Of a stretch of 64,000 nucleotides of DNA, positions 1-11,300 are shown piece by piece (within the stretch, counting starts at the first letter, position 1; each line of letters opens with the position of its first letter). Below the pieces are notes generated by a model. That model made no database searches and had not been told where the DNA came from. It was given only the letters and a program-made list of their open reading frames with translations. The stretch comes from Anaeramoeba ignava (lineage: Eukaryota; Metamonada; Anaeramoebidae). Both the position numbers and the translations under genes were made by a program. The DNA lies in assembly GCA_028826165.1 (NCBI GenBank), contig JAPDFW010000084.1:214001-278000 (forward strand). Direction: 5' to 3'.

Positions 1-346
1 TTAAAATAAAATTAATATAAAAATTAAATTAAAAATTAATATAAAATTGATTTAAAATTAATTATCAAAATTTCATAAAAATATGATTAAAAACAAATAC
101 AAATTGATTATTAAAAAAATTAAAAAGGGAAAAATTAATAAAAATTTATAAATTTGATTATTAAAATTAATATAAAATTGATATAAAATTAATTATTAAA
201 ATTGATTAATAAAATTGATATAAAATTAATTATTAAAATTGATTTAAAATTAATTATTAAAATTGATTATTAAAATTGATTATTAAAATTGATTATTAAA
301 ATTGATTATTAAAATTGATTATTAAAATTGATTTAAAATTGATTTT
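1..346. repeat. A+T-rich repeat tract downstream of the Myb gene
   Basis: This is non-coding sequence built from short units such as GATTATTAAAATT and GATATAAAATT, the same family that fills the large Myb intron. I see no gene in it. It is probably the 3' flank of the Myb gene, cut by the window edge. Confidence 0.6.
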
Positions 347-3300
347 TTAATTGGTTTCATCATTTTGAGGAATTTTATCAGCAGTAAAAGAAGAATGAAG
401 AAGACTTTGAGTTTCATCAGCAAATTGATGAGAACGTTCAGAATCAAAATTAAGATCAAGAGAATTTACAGGACGTTGAGCAGAAGGAACAAACACAGGA
501 GGAATATTAAAATGAGAAGGAGAATTTCCATTTTGAACTAAATGAGAATTAATTTCTGCAAAAATTTTTTTCTGAGTCATTTCAATTGGACGAAAATGAG
601 TATCACTTTGAAAAGGTGAAAATTTTTCACCTTGAACTAACGAACTTTGTTCAGAATTTAACGGAAAGGGGGAATAAATTGTATAAAGAGGAACTTGTTC
701 AGAAGTCAAAGGTGAGATTCCTTCAAGGGATTTTGAATATGGAGGTGTTTCACGGACAAGATTGTTTGTGTTGGAATTGTGTTCAACATAAACACTGCGT
801 AATTGGGGTGTTCCCAAATGTTGATACATGTGATTTGAATATCCAAAAGCGCGATATTTCTCGTCCTGTTCAAATTCTTTTGTGTCTTTAGGTGGTCGTA
901 TTGTGCTCGGTGAAATTAGCAAAGGAGAGTACATAAATTGTGGATATACTATCCCATTGCTTGGGTTGTTGTAGATAGGTGTTCTTTGTACAGATGGTGG
1001 TGTTCCATACCCCATCATTCTTGATTCGTTGTTTCCAAATTGAAATCCTGATCCAAAATTTCCAGGCGATAAAAGTGCCCGAAGTTCAAGATGAATTGAG
1101 TGACTTTGTGCAAATTCATCTTCCATTCCCTTTAATTTCTCTTCTTTTTTCTCTTCTTTTTTCTCTTCTTTTTTCTCTTCCAAATCTTCTTCAATGTTTT
1201 TTTTTGCATTTTTTTTTGAACTTCTTAAACTCTTTAAATTGCTTTCTTCTTTTTGTTCTTCTTTTTGTTCTTCAAATAATTTTCTTGCTGCACTTCTTGT
1301 TAATATTCTTCTGTTGTTATTTTCTTTTAAGTCTTTAGTAGGAAATTGTGAATTTGAAATTTTAGGATTTTTGGCTAATTGCTCTTTTTTCTTATTCTTA
1401 TTTTTTTTATTGCAAGGTCTTTTAATATTTTGACTACGAAGTGATTCAAGATTATTTGATTGTTTCGCATCATTTTCAATTTCAATTTGATTTTGGTTTT
1501 GATTTTCTTTATCATTTGATTTTGTTGTTATTTTTAATTTTAATTTTGATCTTGTTATTATTGGTTTTGGTTTTGGTTTTGGTTTTGGTTTTGATTTTGA
1601 TTTTGATTTTGATTTTGATTTTGATTTTCGTTTTTTTGTATTTTGAGCTCTATCTGCTAATCTTCTTTTCAAAGAAGAATTCCAGTGATTTTTAATCATA
1701 TTATCTGGTCTTCCTTTAAAATGTTCTGAAATTAATGCCCATGCATTTCCTTTTTTTGCATGAAGTTCAATTAATAATTGATTTTCTTCTTCTGTCCATG
1801 GATTATGATTAATATTTGGATCTAAATGATTTTTCCATCTAATTTTATTTTTTATTATTATTTCTTTATTAGTTTTTTCTTTTATTGTTTTTACCTTTCT
1901 CGGCATTGTTTTCCTGATCTTCCTGTTATGTTTTCGGATATTTTTGCCCAATTTGTTGCTCCAAATGTTGCAACACAATCAATAAGTTTTTGATCTTCCT
2001 ATTTTGATTTGATTTAAAATTAATATAAAATTGATTTAAAATTGATTTAAAATTGATTTAAAATTGATTTAAAATTGATTTAAAATTGATTTAAAATTGA
2101 TTTAAAATTGATTTAAAATTGATTTAAAATTGATTTAAAATTGATTTAAAATTGATTTAAAATTGATTTAAAATTAATTTAAAATTGATTTAAAATTGAT
2201 ATAAAATTGATATAAAATTGATTTAAAATTGATTTAAAATTGATTTAAAATTGATATAAAATTGATATAAAATTAATATAAAATTGATTTAAAATTGATT
2301 TAAAATTGATTTAAAATTGATTTAAAATTGATTTAAAATTGATTTAAAATTGATTTAAAATTGATTTAAAATTGATTTAAAATTGATTTAAAATTGATTT
2401 AAAATTGATTTAAAATTTGATTTAAAATTGATATAAAATCGATATAAAATTAATTTAAAATTGATTTAAAATTTGATTTAAAATTGATATAAAATTGATT
2501 TAAAAATTGATTTAAAATTGATTTAAAATTGATTTAAAATTGATTTAAAATTGATTTAAAATTGATTTAAAATTGATTTAAAATTGATTTAAAATTGATT
2601 TAAAATTGATTTAAAATTGATTTAAAATTGATATAAAATTGATTTAAAATTGATTTAAATTTGATTTAAAATTGATTTAAAATTGATTTAAAATTGATTT
2701 AAAATTGATATAAAATTGATATAAAATTGATTTAAAATTAATATAAAATCGATATAAAATTGATTTAAAATTGATTTAAAATTGATTTAAAATTGATTTA
2801 AAATTGATTTAAAATTGATTTAAAATTGATATAAAATTGATTTAAAATTGATTTAAAATTGATTTAAAATTGATATAAAATTGATTTAAAATTGATTTAA
2901 ATTTGATTTAAAATTGATTTAAAATTGATATAAAATTGATTTAAAATTGATATAAAATTGATATAAAATTAATTTAAAATTGATTTAAAATTTGATTTAA
3001 AATTGATATAAAATCGATATAAAATTAATTTAAAATTGATTTAAAAATTGATTTAAAATTGATATAAAATCGATATAAAATCGATATAAAATCGATATAA
3101 AATTGATATAAAATTGATATAAAATTGATTTAAAATTAATTTAAAATTGATTTAAAATTAATATAAAATTGATATAAAATTGATTTAAAATTGATATAAA
3201 ATTGATTTAAAATTAATATAAAATTGATTTAAAATTGATTTAAAATTGATTTAAAATTAATATAAAATTGATATAAAATTGATTTAAAATTGATATAAAA

Positions 3301-5452
3301 TTGATTTAAAATTGATTTAAAATTTATATAAAATTGATTTAAAATTGATATAAAATTGATTTAAAATTGATTTAAAATTGATTTAAAATTGATTTAAAAT
3401 TGATTTAAAATTGATTTAAAATTGATTTAAAATTGATTTTAAAATTGATTTAAAATTGATTTAAAATTGATTTAAAAAATTTAAAATTGATTTAAAATTG
3501 ATTTAAAATTGATATAAAATTGATTTAAAATTGATATAAAATTGATTTAAAATTGATTTTAAAATTGATTTAAAATTGATTTAAAAATTGATTTAAAATT
3601 TGATTTAAAATTGATTTAAAATTGATTTAAAATTGATTTAAAATTGATTTAAAATTGATTTAAAATTGATTTAAAATTGATATAAAATTGATTTAAAATT
3701 GATTTAAAATTGATATAAAATTGATTTAAAATTAATATAAAATTGATTTAAAATTAATTTAAAATTGATTTAAAATTAATATAAAATTGATATAAAATTG
3801 ATTTAAAATTGATATAAAATTGATATAAAATTAATTTAAAATTGATTTAAAATTGATTTAAAATTGATATAAAATTAATATAAAATTGATATAAAATTAA
3901 TTTAAAATTGATATAAAATTGATTTAAAATTAATTTAAAATTGATTTAAAATTAATTTAAAATTGATTTAAAATTGATTTAAAATTGATTTAAAATTGAT
4001 TTAAAATTGATTTAAAATTGATTTAAAATTGATTTAAAATTGATTTAAAATTGATTTAAAATTGATTTAAAATTGATTTAAAATTGGGATTTAAAATTGA
4101 TTTAAAATTAATATAAAATTAATATAAAATTGATTTAAAATTGATTTAAAATTTGATTTAAAATTGATTTAAAATTGATATAAAATTGATTTAAAATTGA
4201 TATAAAATTGATTTAAAATTGATTTAAAATTGATTTAAAATTTGATTTAAAATTAATTTAAAATTGATATAAAATTAATTTAAAATTGATTTAAAATTGA
4301 TATAAAATTGATATAAAATTGATATAAAAATTGATATAAAATTGATATAAAATTGATTTAAAATTGATTTAAAATTGATTTAAAATTGATTTAAAATTGA
4401 TTTAAAATTGATATAAAATTGATTTAAAATTGATATAAAATTGATTTAAAATTTGATTTAAAATTGATTTAAAATTGATTTAAAATTAATTTAAAATTGA
4501 TTTAAAATTAATTTAAAATTGATTTAAAATTGATATAAAATTGATTTAAAATTGATTTAAAATTGATTTAAAATTGATATAAAATTGATATAAAATTGAT
4601 ATAAAATTGATTTAAAATTGATATAAAATTGATATAAAATTGATTTAAAATTGATTTAAATTTGATTTAAAATTGATTTAAAATTTGATATAAAATTGAT
4701 ATAAAATTGATATAAAATTGATATAAAATTGATATAAAATTAATATAAAATTGATTTAAAATTGATTTAAAATTTGAATTTAAAATTTGAATTTAAAATT
4801 TGAATATAAAATTTGAATTTGAATTAGATTTGATTTTAAAATTTTATTTACTTCTTTTGTCCAAGACCCTTTACGTAATTTAGGATTTATAACCTTATTT
4901 TTTAAAAGAAAAGAATACATTTTAAAAATGAATTAAAAAAAATAGAAAATTTTCTTTTTTTTTGCTTTTTAAATACTTTTGACCAACGATAATGACATTG
5001 ACTACCAGTCTTTTCTGGAATTTTTGTAGAAATTAAATCCCAATCAGGATTTTGTTGATTTTTTAAAACCTCATTTGCTAAACAAGTATCCTAAATTTTT
5101 TTTTGTAATTAAAAATTAAAATAAAAAAGTGGATCAAAAAGAGAATAGAAAAAAAAAAGAAGAAAAAAAAAAAAAAAAAAGAAAGTGGAAAAAAAAAATT
5201 TGATTAAAAAAAAAAATGTCGAAAAAAAAAAATAAATTAAAAAAATTTCCGATTTCAAAAAAATTAAAAAAAAAAAGGAGAAAAAGTTTGTTTTTTTAAA
5301 GTAAAAAAAAAAAGAAATAAAAAGAAAAAGAAAAAGAGAAAAAAAAAAAACGTTTAATAATTACTTCCTCAATTGTCCATTTACTTGTTTTTGTTCTTTT
5401 GACTTGAGCAATTATTGATGATATATTATTTGTTGTTAAATTACTTTCGTTC
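347..5452 (-). CDS. R1R2R3 Myb-type DNA-binding protein, five recognised exons
   Basis: Five minus-strand exons join in phase: 5452-5365, 5090-4977, 4893-4852, 1998-1895 and 1838-347. Together they give three complete Myb repeats. R1 has KWTIEED and ends SQCHYRW. R2 runs from KGSWTKEED to GKQCRERWKNHL. R3 runs from NPWTEEEN to IKNHWN. The regularly spaced tryptophans fit the animal c-Myb/plant MYB3R class of nuclear regulators. After R3 comes a Lys-Ser/Lys-Pro run, then a long low-complexity tail of about 400 residues. Every junction is GT-AG; the R2/R3 intron is only 56 bp, while the intron inside R2 is 2.85 kb of minisatellite. The first exon is not resolved: exon 1 as listed has no ATG and begins after an AG at 5454-5453, so a further 5' exon must exist. 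A continuous frame starting near 1978 is an artefact, because it reads through exon 1998-1895 out of frame and through the short intron. The domain call is firm; the target genes are unknown. Confidence 0.85.
1999..4851. repeat. 2.85-kb intron made of an 11-bp minisatellite (ATTGATTTAAA)
   Basis: This is the intron between the two halves of Myb repeat R2. It is almost entirely tandem copies of ATTGATTTAAA and point variants (ATTGATATAAA, ATTAATTTAAA, ATTAATATAAA), with rare single-base length changes. The donor is at 4851-4850 and the acceptor at 2000-1999 on the minus strand. No exon-like or GC-richer stretch is visible inside. Eleven base pairs is not a multiple of three, so the array cannot be read as a long open frame. 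Confidence 0.9.
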
Positions 5453-6273
5453 CTTTATTTACAAAACAAAAAAGTAAACCGATAAGTTAATTAAAAAAAT
5501 TAAATCGAAACGGATCCGTTGAATAATTGAAAAAATAGATGGTAGTAACGTGTTAATTTAAAAGTTTTGATCAGTGACAAAATTATATTTATTTCCAAAA
5601 AGTTTTTTTAATTTTTTAATTTTTTTAATTTTTTAATTTTTTAATTTTTTTAATTTTTTAATTTTTTGCTTATTTTATTATTATTATTAATAATAATAAA
5701 TTATAAAGAGAAAAGAAATAAAAAGAAAAAGAAAAAGAAAAAGAAAATTTATGGTTATTTTTAACTTTTTCTTTTTATTTTTAATAACATACATATATTT
5801 ATTTTGAGAAAACAAAAATTGAAAAATAATTTGTTTTTTTTTTTTTTTTTTATAATTTTTTTTAATTTTTTTTTATTTTTATTTTTTAATTTTTTTATTT
5901 GATCATTTTTAAACATTAATAATAAAAAAATTATTAAATTAATTTTTTATTAAATTTTTATCTCCTTTTATCAAATATTTCTTATTGTATTTTTATTATT
6001 TTTTTTATTAAATTTTTTTTTATTTTTTTAAAAAATAATTTTTGATGTTTTTAATTAAAAAAAATTAAAGATAAAAAAATTTTTCTCAACTAATTTTTTT
6101 TTAATAATTTAATTTAAAATTTAAAATAGAATAATTTCCTTTTTTTATTTTTTTTTAAAATTGATTTTTTTATTATTAATTTTTTTTATCCGAAATTTTT
6201 TTTTAATTAATTTTTTTAATTAAAAAATTTTTTTTTTTAATTTTTTTTTTTCATTTTTTTTCTTTTATTAAAA
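5453..6273. promoter_or_regulatory. A+T-rich interval between Myb and DPH7 (presumed divergent promoters)
   Basis: This 0.8-kb stretch lies between the minus-strand Myb gene and the plus-strand DPH7 gene. It is mostly A and T homopolymer runs. The missing first Myb exon could lie here, but I could not identify a convincing ATG-bearing exon. No defined promoter motif can be separated from the background composition. Confidence 0.4.
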
Positions 6274-8231
6274 ATGGAATCTAAAAAAAATCCAAAAACT
6301 TTACAACAAATAAATACAGAATTATATGCAGATTCTATTGAATTTTGTCCAACAGAACCTTTTCATAATTATTTTATTTGTGGAACATATTCTTATGATG
6401 ATAAAACACAAGATAAACCAACAAGATCAGGCAAAATTCATCTTTTTGAAGTTTTTCCAAATAATTTGGATTGTAAAAAATTACAAACAAAGGAAGTTTC
6501 AGGTGTTTTAGATTTAAAATGGTCAAATTTTTATGAAGGAAATCAAACAAATTTTAAAACATTTTTTAGTCAAGCAAGTTCTGATGGTTTTTTATCTTTA
6601 TTTTCACTTAATTCAATTGATAATTCAGTTAATTTTGAAATGGTTCAATCAGAAAATGCATTTCAAGAAGAATCACAAAAGCAAATTATTTGTTTGAGTG
6701 TTGATTGGAATAATTCAATTTATAAAAAGTATTTGCAAATGAAATTTATTGAAGGAAAATTTACGAAAAATTTTATAATCAAAAAAATTTAAAAAATCAA
6801 AAAAATTTAAAGTAAAGATGCTTTATTGTGTAGTAGTTTATCTAATGGAACTATTTCATTATTTCAATTCCAAAATGAATCTTTAACTCTTCTTAAAAAT
6901 TGGAATGCTCATCAATATGAAGCTTGGTATAGTCATTTTCATAGACATAATCCTTCAATTATTTTTACTGGATCAGATGATTGTATGTTTAAAGGATGGG
7001 ATATTAGAACAGATATGAAAACACCAACATTTATTAATAAAAAGTACACAAGATTCAAATCAAATTCATTTATAAAATTGAAATTGAAATTAAAATTAAA
7101 ATTAAAATTAAAATTAAAATTAAAATTTAAAATTAAAATTAAAATTAAAATTAAAATTCATTTTAAAATGAAAATCAAAATTAAAATTCATTTTATAAAA
7201 TTAAAATTAAAATTAAAATTCAAAATCAAAATCAAAATTAAAATTAAAATTAATATTAAAATTCATTTATAAAATTAAAATTAAAATTAAAATTAAATTT
7301 AAAATTAAAATTAAAATTAAAATTTAAAATTAAAATTAAAATTAAAATTAAAATTAAAATTAAAATTAAAATTAAAATTAAAATTAAAATTAAAATTAAA
7401 ATTAAAAATTAAAATTAAAATTAAAATTAAAATTAAAATTAAAAATTAAAATTAAAATTAAAATTAAAATTAAAATTCAAATTAAAATTAAAATTAAAAT
7501 TAAAATTAAAATTAAAATCAAAATTAAAATTAAAATTAAAATTAAAATTAATATTCATTTATAAAATTAAAATTAAAATTAATTTATAAAATTAAAATTA
7601 AATATTAAATATTAAAATCAAATTTAAAATTAAAATTAAAATTCATTTATAAAATTAAAATCAAAATGAAAATTAAAATTAAAATTAAAATCAAAATTAA
7701 AATTAAAATTAAAATTAAAATTAAAATTCAGTTTGAAATTAAAAATTAAATTAAAATTAATATTAAAATCAAAATTAAAATTAAAAATTAAGTCATAAAA
7801 TGGGAGTTTGTGCAATAGATTCTCATTGGTTTGATGAAAATTTAATTGCAACAGGAAGTTATGATGAAAAATGTAGAATTTTTGATATAAGATTTATGAA
7901 CAAACCAATATCATTTGCAAAAACACAAGGAGGTGTTTGGAGAGCAAAATGGTCTCCATTTAAAGAATTACAATCAACAATTGCTCTTGCTTGTATGAGA
8001 CAAGGTGTGCAAATTTGGAACACTTTTTTAAAACAAGGTTTATATGAAAAAAAAGAATTTATTCAAGAAATTCATTTTATTGATCATTTAGATGATCTTT
8101 CTTATGGAATTGATTGGTCTAGAAAATCTTTTCAAAAAGATTATTTTTTTGCTAGTTGTTCTTTTTATAACAAAGATCTTAGATTTTGGAAAGTTTCTTC
8201 AAATCAATTTCTTGATTTTTTAGAAAAATAA
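6274..8231 (+). CDS. DPH7: DPH7-like WD40 protein, diphthine methyl ester hydrolase
   Basis: Three exons (6274-6728, 6813-7043, 7793-8231) splice in phase to 374 codons. DPH7 (WDR85; yeast Rrt2) removes the methyl ester from diphthine on elongation factor 2, the step before the final amidation to diphthamide. Recognisable family blocks occur in order: ADSIEFCP and a CGTY motif near the N-terminus, VLDLKWS, a WNAHQYEAW block, GSDDCMFKGWDIR, then MGVCAIDS, ATGSYDE and QGGVWRAKW, and a cysteine-containing ACMRQG. These match the order in the animal and yeast proteins, and the length is typical. The start ATG follows a T-rich leader. Intron 2 is 749 bp of AAATTA hexamers and happens to be open in the frame of exon 2 for about 75 codons. 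The gene converges on SCC2 with only 125 bp between them. Confidence 0.93.
7044..7792. repeat. DPH7 intron 2: AAATTA hexamer array
   Basis: This intron consists of tandem AAAATT/AAATTA hexamers with scattered CATTTTA or CATTTATA interruptions. The donor GT is at 7044 and the acceptor AG at 7791-7792. Because the unit is 6 bp, the upstream coding frame reads on as alternating Lys-Leu, so failure to splice would append a Lys-Leu tail before a stop near 7270. Confidence 0.9.
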
Positions 8232-8356
8232 ATTTAATAAAATAAATTTAATAAAATTTTAATTAAAAGAAAAAAGAAAAAAAAAACAATTTAAAAATGT
8301 ATTCAAAGTTATATAAAAAGAAAAAGAAAAAGAAATGAATGATAAATTTAATAATA

Positions 8357-11300
8357 TCAATTTGAATCACTTTCATAACTTTCATTTGATTCACTTTTAT
8401 AACTTTCATTTGATTCACTTGATTCACTTTCATAATTTGAATCACTTTCATAATTTGAATCACTTTTATAGCTTTCATTTGAATCATTTGAATCACTTGA
8501 TTCATTTGATTCAGTTTCATAACTTTCATAACTTTCATCATTTGATTCATTTACAATTTTCCTTTTTGTTCTTATTCTTCTATTTCTACTCCTTTTTAAT
8601 TCTTCTTCTTTTTTCCTTTTTTTCTTCTTTTCTTTCTCTTTTTCTTTTTCTTTCTCTTTCTCTTTCTCTTCTTTCTTAATTGATTCAAATAAATATTCTC
8701 CTTCTTCATCTTCTTTCATCAATTTATAAAATTTTTCAAATTCTCTTTTCATCCAAAATTTACCACAATTTTCATTTGATAATTTTAATAAATTAGTATC
8801 AAATATTAAATCTTGTTTCACTTTTCTAATTAAACTTGAATTAGAACTTTTACTCATTTCAAGATAATTTTCACATTTTTGAATAGGAATTCCATAAACT
8901 GTAATCAAATACTTTTTCAAAAGCAATAATATTGAAAGTAACAAAGCTAATTGAACATTTACAAACATTTTTGGATCATTTCCATTTTTGTTTTTCTTTT
9001 TTAAAAAATATTTCTTCAATTCGGAAACAATAAGGTCTCCTTTCAAACTAACAATTCGATTTATTCTATTAATTATAAAAAGTGGTTCATCAATTCTTGT
9101 AAAAGGTAAATTAGCAACTAAATAGACAAGATACTTATAGAAAAACAAATCTTGAACTGGCAAATCCACAATTTCATCGAAAACAAATTTATCCATAATT
9201 CCGTTTAATATTTGGTTCATTGAACCATTTGAGGATTCAATAATCAATTCATACAAACGAGAAAACGATCCAAATGAATAATTACTTTCCTTTTTTTGAA
9301 ATGTTGGATTGAGTTTGTATCCTGTTATAATTCCTTCAATAATCCTTTCTTGAATCAACTTTGGATGTCTTTTATGTAAGTTGCAAAGAATTTGAAAGGA
9401 AAATTCAGAATTGCGTGCTGTATTTTCAAATAAAAATCCAACAAAAATAGAAACAAATTTAAATGGATGAATATATCCAACTTGATATATCTTATTGAGT
9501 AAATGAAGAACTAAATAACGTAAATTGGAATTTTCAGAAAAGCAAAGATGAATAATTTGCTCCAAGTATTTTTGCAAAATTTGTGCAGATTTATGAATTT
9601 TTGCAAAAGCAGAAATATTTTCATTTTCATTTTCATTTTCATTTTCATTCATTTTATCTTCTTGATCTTGAAGTTTGTTTATTGCTTTATTTTCCTTTTC
9701 AATCATCTTGAGTAATATTTGAATCACTTGAATTCTTTCTCTTTGATCATAATCATTTTTGGATTCTTCAAAAATTTGGGAAATTAATTGAACCAGTTGT
9801 GATTCGAATTTTGGATTTGAAATGAAAATATTCCCAAGTGAATTAAGTGCTTTGATTTGAATATCACGATCAAAAATGTTTTTTTCGAAGAATTGTTTGA
9901 AAATGGAATAAAGAATATTATCAATTGATGAATGTTTTGAAAGTAATTGTGTCATTGGAATTGAAAAATCAAAAGAAGTTTTATATTTTTGAAAATTAAA
10001 AGATCTATAAAGAATTCCTGATAAAAATAGATATTTGGCAATGTTTTGATTTTTTTCATTCAAATACAAATTATTATTATTATTATTAATAATAATAGTT
10101 TTTTCATCATTTTCAATTAATTGATTTGATTTTGAGTTTTCAATGAATTCAAGTTGAAAATCAAGATAAAGAACAAATTTGGATAAAATACTTGCTAAAT
10201 GATGATAATTTTTGAGAATTTTCTTTTCTAATTTACACAAACATTGCAAAGAAACTCTTGCAATTTCGGTTTCTGTTGAAAATACAATAAAATAAAGTTT
10301 ATTCTCAAGATCCAATAAAATATCGGAATTAATCATGGAATCATTAGCAACTTCTGAGAGAACCCCATCTATCACAATAATAATTTTTTTCAAAAAGTCA
10401 AGATTAACGGAATTCATTCCAAATGTATTTGAGGGGATATAACTGCAAAGAAATTGGAATTTTGGAAGCAAAAAATGCGGGAAAACTTTGCTCAAAACTC
10501 CCAACAATGCTACAATATTATTCACATAAACTCGAAGATTGATCTGCAAATTGCGTGATATCACAGAGTGACGAAAACGGAATGATGGGGAGAAGATGAG
10601 TTGTATTTCGTGGAAAAGAAGCTTGAGATAATCTTTGCAAATCAAAGTTGTTGATGTTTCATCTTTTTTTTTTGAGGATTGAATGAGCTCAACTAGCCAC
10701 TGGTGTTTAAAAGGATGAACATCAACAGAACGGAGATTAATCGAGGATATTGAAAGGGGAATGCAATGGATTATTTGGGCAAATCTCTGGATCAAGACTT
10801 TGTTTTCGATCAAACCTGAAAATTTTTCCAATTCATTCTCAAAATTCTCATCAAAATCTTTTGAAATAATAGATTCTTCAACTTGATAAGATTCTTCAAT
10901 TCTAGTTTCAAACCATAACTCTTGCAAAATATTGGAGACGATTTCTTGAATTTTCTCGTCGTCATCTTCAAGTCTTTTGACAAGAATTTGGATAATTTGA
11001 AAAATCTTTTTATGAAAAAACTGTTTCTTAATGAAATTATGAAGAATAGAAATGACTTTCTTTCTGACTATAACAGATTTATCAAGAATCCGCTCGACAA
11101 ATCTTTGGTAATACAACTCGAAAAGTTCTGTTTTGTTAAAAATTAGTGTTCCAATTAAGCTCAGAATTTCGCAACGGATTAAAGGCGATGGATCATAAAG
11201 ACGTTGCGAAATTATTGGGGAAAAAACTGTTTGTTTTGCTAGTAATTGAGGTTCTTTTTGTAAAATTAAGCAAATTCCTTTGACTGCTTGGTGTCGAGTC

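Noticed and set aside
586-1695. Plus-strand ORFs opposite the Myb last exon
   Set aside because: They are antisense shadows of the low-complexity Myb tail and show Leu/Phe repeats mirroring Lys/Ser/Glu codons.
1839-1978. Apparent N-terminus of the Myb gene in a continuous frame from 1978
   Set aside because: The DNA at 1998-1895 encodes the second half of Myb R2 in another frame and is followed by a 56-bp GT-AG intron. The continuous frame is read-through.
1999-4851. CRISPR-like array
   Set aside because: The units are contiguous, with no unique spacers of regular size, and the host is eukaryotic.
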